A program made the translations under genes and the position numbers. From the NCBI GenBank assembly GCA_003648225.1, contig QMOL01000073.1, positions 1 to 10,311 on the forward strand: 10,311 nt of DNA, written 5' to 3'. The stretch is from Chlamydiota bacterium (GTDB taxonomy: Bacteria > Auribacterota > UBA3054 > B51-G9). Each line of letters begins with the position of its first letter. The stretch's first letter is position 1. The notes under the pieces were generated by a model. It was not told where the DNA came from. It saw only the letters and a program-made list of their open reading frames with translations, and searched no databases. This document shows, piece after piece, positions 6,601 through 10,311 of the stretch.

Positions 6601-6927
6601 ATTTATATTCATCCATTTACGGAAGAGAAATATATAAATATAAATACTGTTCCTAATAATAAATTAATTTATGTTTGCGGTAATAAAACCAATCTCGCCG
6701 TAATTCTGGCAAAAAAGCTTCGCGCAAAAAAGTATTTTAGAACTGCCGGAGAAATGTATCGCTTAATTAAGAAGAATAAGTTATCAATAAGCGGAGCGGA
6801 AAAATTCATTATCCGGTCGGAGATTTTCAGAGCAGAGATTGAGGCGGAAATAATTAACGAAGAGACAGGAAAAATAATTTCTCGAAAGGCCGGGGAGAAA
6901 ACAATTAACCGCTCGTTATTTCCATAA
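3667..6927 (+). CDS. gspK: Oversized GspK-like minor pseudopilin with a lamin-tail-like insertion
   Basis: GspK caps the pseudopilus tip of type II secretion systems. The N-terminus has the prepilin layout: basic KRGG (8-11), probable cleavage after G, then ALIIVLLLLTIFSLLAVYM, without the Glu5 of major pilins, as is usual for GspK. The C-terminus carries the GspK hallmark INTVP (about 992-996) followed by helices (ILAKKLRAKKYF, AGEMYRLIKK) like its SAM-like domain. Between them, residues about 459-535 (FITFHNNSKDAINLRSWRL ... PPNSSLILTDDL) resemble a lamin-tail domain, a beta-sandwich seen in many secreted bacterial proteins. At 1086 residues it is about three times E. coli GspK. No other gsp gene is visible, so it appears to be an orphan here. 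The TTG at 3667 is the only reasonable start after the in-frame TAA at 3622 and lacks a Shine-Dalgarno site. The GspK ends are fairly sure, the lamin-tail call moderate. Confidence 0.75.
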   Translation: MQHETSQKRGGALIIVLLLLTIFSLLAVYMTINTSASLDSARLALCNSAVNSVLKSGRQHAAALLRDDLFVNGYDSFSDEWYVKSTSSNKFSKWFYLPGPIRGTRCRYRFYIEDIKPSKEHPDDYQPLLPVAWSDGKWVPTDDINAVSKSDLKGLIKRFDNSSTNELKLNRVTAELADDRDSNNYLSDINVPDTEAITFDIIADKTDTRWIHFDDTMRLGRYYEQRASHNFFLIKDAELFYNNDTGKTNAAVKLDNKPMSHLPGWSEYSKMRNEAGLPMWYPGMWNNLVAITGAGRNLKKQNVISNTIDTLFFEDDNYNRFMPTGIFRQTVTFVGWFSSLNELQAFKTRAARDRGSIFTLTNSAPDGLLITNVNPETDYRMTLYTGNPLPEKLNASASFFGMDSLQEIEFSKDGVAVFNKGRPATSHAYRRGNYLELIIRSPEEGISKDRPFFIDSAILEQPEFITFHNNSKDAINLRSWRLGYKCGGLIFYSSPFGTSSYYSVKSAERVENPSPVIPPNSSLILTDDLPIFDRFSGANKNGIWGDNAGENVPAIQVSSWAPEFKIESIKSIKTYSQKSTANKKHPWETDWEIKIDGVNWSDKISNLKNEVVLFDADGKNEKFSPVPGVIVGQNEHSLIIRFAGSGKRFKINKDSILRFAGLSDIISEYYLLNSEGKIAALLHKPQKVKRKDKAIMFKRLFSGKLESEEINWRTVARQIGIQKSDYRLINNNTYESPIKKSEILDALRITISNDWYLCNSRFLKFSDAQSQPINNIRIIKDKVKIKRIEGSKIIFDGGSPGFPIGLPGIFASKLFIKNMVPLSIQSFSDSSCELLLPNNFAAMQTVNKAAVISPDGASGGIHIFGVPGDIIYQWTNLPKISSAVKLTLAGYGIRAPFFPKTTFERNVLTNRTLELSISIWDKDKIKYVSLISKRSFDSSGRIFLGKVPGKFLKSGQLRVKITTHNILTPGKSSLWLRGIYIHPFTEEKYININTVPNNKLIYVCGNKTNLAVILAKKLRAKKYFRTAGEMYRLIKKNKLSISGAEKFIIRSEIFRAEIEAEIINEETGKIISRKAGEKTINRSLFP

Positions 6928-6952
6928 TTTGGACACAAACCATTAATTCTAT

Positions 6953-6981
6953 TTTACAAAAGAAAGTCTATTTGTTATAAT
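6953..6981 (+). promoter_or_regulatory. Sigma70-type promoter of the MCE/Mla operon
   Basis: TTTACA (6953-6958), a 17-nt spacer and TATAAT (6976-6981) predict a start near 6988. This nearly coincides with the GTG at 6987, so either the mRNA is leaderless or translation starts at the ATG at 7080 behind a leader of about 90 nt. Confidence 0.7.
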
Positions 6982-6986
6982 AGTGT

Positions 6987-8201
6987 GTGACTGAAAGCAT
7001 TTTTATTTCCAAGACAGGCGACATACAAAAGCGAGATTTTTTGGACAGACACAATAATATTTTATTATTAAAAGGGATTATGCCTGAGAGCTTAAAGATT
7101 GCCATAGATAAAAATACAAATATTGCTAATGTAAAATTAGCAGGCCGTCTTGACGTGTATAATGTTTCACGAATTCTCGCACAATTCAACGCGCAAACAA
7201 ACGGTCAACACTTCAAGAAATTATTATTAGAGCTGTCAGAAGTGAGCTATTTTGACAGTGCCGGAGCGGCATTAGTCATAGAAATAGAGAGGTTTTGCAA
7301 AGAACAGAAATGTTTTTTTTCGATTACAGGGATGACAAAAGACATCAAGAATTTTTTATCATTAATTGATATCAATTCACTTGCCAACCCTGTTAAGTTT
7401 ATAACTCCGCCTCGGGAAGGGATAATCATCCGCACGGGAAAGGCCACGCTAAAATTAGCAGATGACATCAAGAATATAATTATTTTCATTGGACAGGTTA
7501 CTATAGCGTTACTATACGCTGTCGCACATCCGAAATGCGTAAGATGGGGTGATATTCTTGTTATATTTGAAAGAGCCGGAGTCAACGCGGTACCGATTTT
7601 AATAACCATTCAATTTTTAATTGGAGTAATACTTGCATTACTCGGAGCGGGACAATTAAAGCAGTTTGGAGCCGAGATATATATAGCCAATTTAGTGGCA
7701 ATAGCAATGGTTCAGGAACTCGGTCCAATGATTACGGCAGTTCTTGTAGCGGGCCGTTCCGGTGCTGCATTTGCGGCGGAAATAGGTACTATGAAAGTAT
7801 CTGAGGAGATAGACGCATTGGAGAGTATGGGAATAAACCCGCAGCATTTTCTTGTGATACCGAGGATCATAGCCGTAACACTTGCGATGCCGTGTTTATT
7901 ATTAATAGCGAATGTAGCTGGAATAGTTGGCGGAATAGTAACAGTAATGCTTTTTCTCAACATCCCGCTTTCAATGTACATAACCCAAACGTTAAACTCA
8001 ATAGACATGTATATAATTTTCCAGGGATTTCTCAAATCAATTATTTTTGCCATACTCATTTCCGGAGTGGGGTGCATGCGTGGATTTGAAGTAAAGGGCG
8101 GAGCCGGCAATGTAGGTTTATCAACGACATCAGCAGTAGTGAGCGGTATTTTTCTAATAGTGGTATTCAATGGAGTTTTTACAGTAATATTCAATTCGTG
8201 A
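6987..8201 (+). CDS. mlaE: MlaE-type lipid ABC transporter permease with N-terminal STAS domain
   Basis: This is the inner-membrane permease of an MCE/Mla-type transporter, which moves phospholipids or other lipids between the membranes. Residues about 35-135 form a STAS domain (VKLAGRLDVYNV, then YFDSAGAALV at 88-97), the fold that is a separate protein, MlaB, in E. coli. Residues about 160-404 are the permease, with roughly five or six membrane segments and the MlaE signature AGRSGAAFAAEIGTMKVSEE (255-274) followed by IDALESMGINP (275-285). STAS-MlaE fusions are known in several phyla. The first 31 residues match nothing I know. M32 (ATG at 7080, with AGGGA just upstream but only 2 nt away) starts right before the STAS domain and may be the true start; the GTG at 6987 lies at the predicted transcription start. 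First gene of the operon, 4 nt before mlaF. Confidence 0.92.
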   Translation: MTESIFISKTGDIQKRDFLDRHNNILLLKGIMPESLKIAIDKNTNIANVKLAGRLDVYNVSRILAQFNAQTNGQHFKKLLLELSEVSYFDSAGAALVIEIERFCKEQKCFFSITGMTKDIKNFLSLIDINSLANPVKFITPPREGIIIRTGKATLKLADDIKNIIIFIGQVTIALLYAVAHPKCVRWGDILVIFERAGVNAVPILITIQFLIGVILALLGAGQLKQFGAEIYIANLVAIAMVQELGPMITAVLVAGRSGAAFAAEIGTMKVSEEIDALESMGINPQHFLVIPRIIAVTLAMPCLLLIANVAGIVGGIVTVMLFLNIPLSMYITQTLNSIDMYIIFQGFLKSIIFAILISGVGCMRGFEVKGGAGNVGLSTTSAVVSGIFLIVVFNGVFTVIFNS

Positions 8202-8205
8202 TATT

Positions 8206-8997
8206 GTGAACAAGCCATCAGACAAATTTTCTAATTCGATTATTCAGGTGTGTAATCTTACAACCGGATATGGTGATTTAATTATTCATAAGAATATAAG
8301 TTTCAATATTGAAAAAGGGGAAATTGTAGCTATATGCGGTGGAAGCGGATGCGGAAAGAGCACATTGCTGAGGCACATGATCGGGCTTGAAACTCCTAAA
8401 TCGGGAGATATTCTCATTGATAATGAAAGCATAGTAAACGCGAATCAGAAAGAGAAGTTGAAGATTCTGACTAAGACAGGCGTTTTATTCCAGTCCGGCG
8501 CTTTATTCGGTTCATTAACTTTAGCTGAAAACATAAAGCTTCCTATTAAAGAGTACACGAATTTACCTTCTGAGACAATAGAAATACTTGTACAATTAAA
8601 ACTTGAGATGGTGAATTTATCAGGATTTGAGAATTATTTACCTTCCGAAATAAGCGGCGGAATGAAAAAAAGAGCCGGTTTGGCAAGAGCAATAGCGCTC
8701 GACCCGATGATATTATTTTTTGATGAGCCGTCTGCGGGGCTTGATCCGGTATCATCGGCTGATCTTGACAATTTAATTTTACAAATAAATAAAAGTCTTG
8801 GCGCTACAATAGTAATCGTAACGCACGAATTAGCGAGTATTTTTGAGGTAGCGGAGAGAGTAATAATGTTAGACAAGGAAACAAAGAGCATAATATCCGA
8901 CGGTACGCCTGAGGATCTCAAGAGGGACAAAACGAACCGGCAGACTTATGATTTTTTCAACAGGATTCCGAGTATTATTGAACGATCGAACGATTGA
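8206..8997 (+). CDS. mlaF: MlaF-type ABC transporter ATP-binding protein
   Basis: This is the cytoplasmic ATPase that drives the MlaE permease. The 263 residues contain a complete ABC domain: Walker A GGSGCGKST (45-53), a Q-loop at FQSG (95-98), signature SGGMKKRAGLARAIALDP (150-167), Walker B ILFFDE (169-174), the D-loop SAGLDP and switch H207 in IVTHE. The SGGM form of the signature and the phrase KRAGLARA are typical of MlaF/TTG2A/Mce-associated ATPases. The GTG start lies 4 nt after the mlaE stop without a Shine-Dalgarno site, so ribosomes probably reinitiate from mlaE. All catalytic residues are present. Confidence 0.95.
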   Translation: MNKPSDKFSNSIIQVCNLTTGYGDLIIHKNISFNIEKGEIVAICGGSGCGKSTLLRHMIGLETPKSGDILIDNESIVNANQKEKLKILTKTGVLFQSGALFGSLTLAENIKLPIKEYTNLPSETIEILVQLKLEMVNLSGFENYLPSEISGGMKKRAGLARAIALDPMILFFDEPSAGLDPVSSADLDNLILQINKSLGATIVIVTHELASIFEVAERVIMLDKETKSIISDGTPEDLKRDKTNRQTYDFFNRIPSIIERSND

Positions 8998-9010
8998 TAA
9001 GATTAAAAAT

Positions 9011-9050
9011 CATCAAATCGTTAAATCATTAAATCACTAATTAATAAATC
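9011..9050 (+). repeat. Degenerate octamer array abutting the mlaD start codon
   Basis: In steps of 8 the sequence reads CATCAAAT, CGTTAAAT, CATTAAAT, CACTAATT, AATAAATC, and the ATG follows at once. The CAYYAATY flavour links it to the arrays at 3563-3650 and 574-589. It fills the mlaF-mlaD spacer and takes the place where a Shine-Dalgarno site would be. Confidence 0.6.
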
Positions 9051-9944
9051 ATGGCAACAAAATCAAACAATTTTAGAGTGGGATTATTTGTAGTGGTAAG
9101 TGCGGCAATATTGATTTTCGCTCTTTTCTTCTGGGGAGTTGAAAGATACGCGGGTGATACAGATGTTTACGTAACATATTTCAATCAGGACGTAAGCGGG
9201 CTAAGCAAAGATACTCCTGTAAAATATCGAGGAGTCGATGTTGGTAGAATTACTGATGTCAGGCTCGCTCCCGATGGAGAATTAATTGAAGTACTCATGT
9301 CTCTACGCAGTAATTTTAAAGTAACGACCCAACAAGTTACACGAATAGTAAGCGCGGGAATTACGGGCATGAAATATCTTGGTATTGGGATATCTAAAAC
9401 GCCGACCAATGATATACAGCTCAGTTTTTTCCCGGAATATCCTGTAATTAATTCACGGCCATCTCCCGGAATAACGGATCTCATTGTAGAATTTCAGAAG
9501 AAGATGAAAGAAATTAATCTCGAAGCAATTTCATCAGGGTTAACTCAGGCGCTCCATCAGATAAACGTAGCCACATCCGAAAAGAACTGGGGACCGATAA
9601 TTTCAAATATTAATGTAATAGCTTCTGTTTCAAGGAACGTCAGCGATATTATTTCCTCATATATTGAAAGAGGCGCATTAACAAATTTAATAAGCGACTC
9701 GGTATTTGTCTCTGCCAGGATACGTGAGATATCAAAAAACATTTCAGCTGAACAGGTTGGATTGCTTCTCACGCAATTAACCGAAATAAGTCAGAGTTTA
9801 AATCGATCAGCATATATAACCGAGAACAATCTTGAGCCAATGCTTCAGAATTTAAGCAGGACGATAAAGAATTTACGTTCATTTTCCGAATCATTAAAGG
9901 ACAGGCCCTCCCAAACATTATTTTCAAAACCTCCTAAGGAGTAA
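9051..9944 (+). CDS. mlaD: MlaD-type MCE domain protein (periplasmic lipid-binding subunit)
   Basis: One N-terminal membrane anchor (about residues 9-29, no cleavage site) is followed by a single MCE domain (about 39-116). The domain contains FNQDVSGLSKDTPVKYRGV, then DVGRITDVRL and SAGITGMKYLGIGIS. MCE domains assemble into hexameric rings with a central hydrophobic pore that passes lipids across the periplasm. The rest, to residue 297, is largely helical and polar with heptad-like stretches (for example 145-175 and 225-275). It is longer than E. coli MlaD (183 residues) and closer to MCE proteins with extended helical tails that lengthen the channel. It is third in the operon, 53 nt after mlaF and 3 nt before the lipoprotein gene. 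No Shine-Dalgarno site precedes the ATG; an octamer repeat does. Confidence 0.92.
   Translation: MATKSNNFRVGLFVVVSAAILIFALFFWGVERYAGDTDVYVTYFNQDVSGLSKDTPVKYRGVDVGRITDVRLAPDGELIEVLMSLRSNFKVTTQQVTRIVSAGITGMKYLGIGISKTPTNDIQLSFFPEYPVINSRPSPGITDLIVEFQKKMKEINLEAISSGLTQALHQINVATSEKNWGPIISNINVIASVSRNVSDIISSYIERGALTNLISDSVFVSARIREISKNISAEQVGLLLTQLTEISQSLNRSAYITENNLEPMLQNLSRTIKNLRSFSESLKDRPSQTLFSKPPKE
9936..9941 (+). promoter_or_regulatory. Strong Shine-Dalgarno site of the lipoprotein gene
   Basis: AAGGAG stands 6 nt before the ATG at 9948 and overlaps the last codons of mlaD. It is the strongest ribosome binding site in the window and fixes the downstream start. Confidence 0.8.
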
Positions 9945-9947
9945 AAA

Positions 9948-10311
9948 ATGAAATTTAAGAATATTTTAAAAAAGATATTGTTATTTGCCGTACTTACGTT
10001 TCTTACAGGATGCGGTTCATTAATAAAGCAACCAGCGCCGATAATCACATATTACCAGCTTGACTATTCGCCTGAAATTTCGAATACTGTTCCGATCAAC
10101 AAAACAATTTTAATAAAGCAATTTTTTATTAACGGGACTTATGACCGCGACGCGATAATGTACAGTGATGAGAAATACAAATGTAATTATTATCCATATA
10201 AGCAATGGATTTCGACTCCTCAGGATATGATAACAGAATCTTTCCGACGTGATTTTATGAAGAGCGGAGCATTTAAGGGAGTTATCACTCCAGGTCAATT
10301 ACTTAAGCCGG
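9948..10311 (+). CDS. ABC-type transport auxiliary lipoprotein, N-terminal part (runs off right edge)
   Basis: The first 121 codons are visible. A lipoprotein signal (KFKNILKK, hydrophobic 10-19, lipobox L-T-G-C22) is followed by YYQLDYSP (about 36-43) and YDRDAIMYSDE, then PYKQWISTPQDMITESFRRD and SGAFKGV. These match the ABC_trans_aux family (PqiC/DUF330 type), whose members sit with MCE transporters and pair with the MCE protein at the outer membrane. With no Asp after Cys22 (the next residues are GS), sorting to the outer membrane would be expected by the E. coli rule. It starts 3 nt after mlaD, so it is the fourth gene of the same operon. Confidence 0.88.
   Translation, partial: MKFKNILKKILLFAVLTFLTGCGSLIKQPAPIITYYQLDYSPEISNTVPINKTILIKQFFINGTYDRDAIMYSDEKYKCNYYPYKQWISTPQDMITESFRRDFMKSGAFKGVITPGQLLKP

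Noticed and set aside
7712..8218. Long antisense reading frame (168 codons) opposite mlaE
   Set aside because: It mirrors the membrane-segment codons of mlaE, has no recognisable domain and no promoter. Other antisense frames across the GspK-like and Mla genes were dropped for the same reason.

Overview
This AT-rich window looks like the chromosome of a diderm (Gram-negative) bacterium. The envelope genes support this: a GspK-type secretion minor pseudopilin, an MCE/Mla-type lipid ABC transporter and a lipoprotein. A lineage near Lentisphaerota/Kiritimatiellota (PVC group) is my best guess. It rests on the PEP-CTERM-like tail, the giant GspK with a lamin-tail-like domain, the PPi-PFK-like protein and intergenic regions full of short-period repeats. 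This is inference, not a demonstrated placement.

Layout. (1) 1-384, minus: the N-terminal 128 codons of an SsnA-type amidohydrolase that runs off the left edge. (2) 385-618: a gene-free spacer with dispersed-repeat remnants. (3) 619-1572, minus: a phosphofructokinase-fold protein that has lost most catalytic motifs. Its promoter places the transcription start almost on the ATG. (4) 1632-1954, plus: a promoter, a full cobalamin riboswitch and an intrinsic terminator with a competing antiterminator helix. (5) 1978-2068: an imperfect inverted-repeat element. (6) 2080-3497: a secreted protein with a PEP-CTERM-like tail, overlapping by 4 bp the corrinoid adenosyltransferase gene cobO. Both lie under the riboswitch. 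(7) 3498-3666: a spacer holding a 9-bp tandem repeat (3 copies) and an 8-bp tandem repeat (11 copies plus one degenerate). (8) 3667-6927: a 1086-residue GspK-like protein. (9) 6953-10311: a sigma70-type promoter followed by an operon for an MCE/Mla-type transporter: STAS-MlaE permease, MlaF ATPase, MlaD substrate-binding protein and an ABC auxiliary lipoprotein cut by the right edge.

How the genes work together. The riboswitch should lower expression of the secreted protein and CobO when adenosylcobalamin is plentiful. This suggests the secreted protein acts in corrinoid capture or handling at the cell surface. The last four genes form one machine moving lipids between inner and outer membrane. 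The GspK-like, PFK-like and SsnA-like genes have no obvious functional partner in the window.

The points most worth a second look are the riboswitch / surface protein / CobO unit, the apparent PFK pseudoenzyme, the oversized GspK, a family of CAYYAATY octamers found upstream of several start codons, and two promoters positioned for leaderless or near-leaderless mRNAs.
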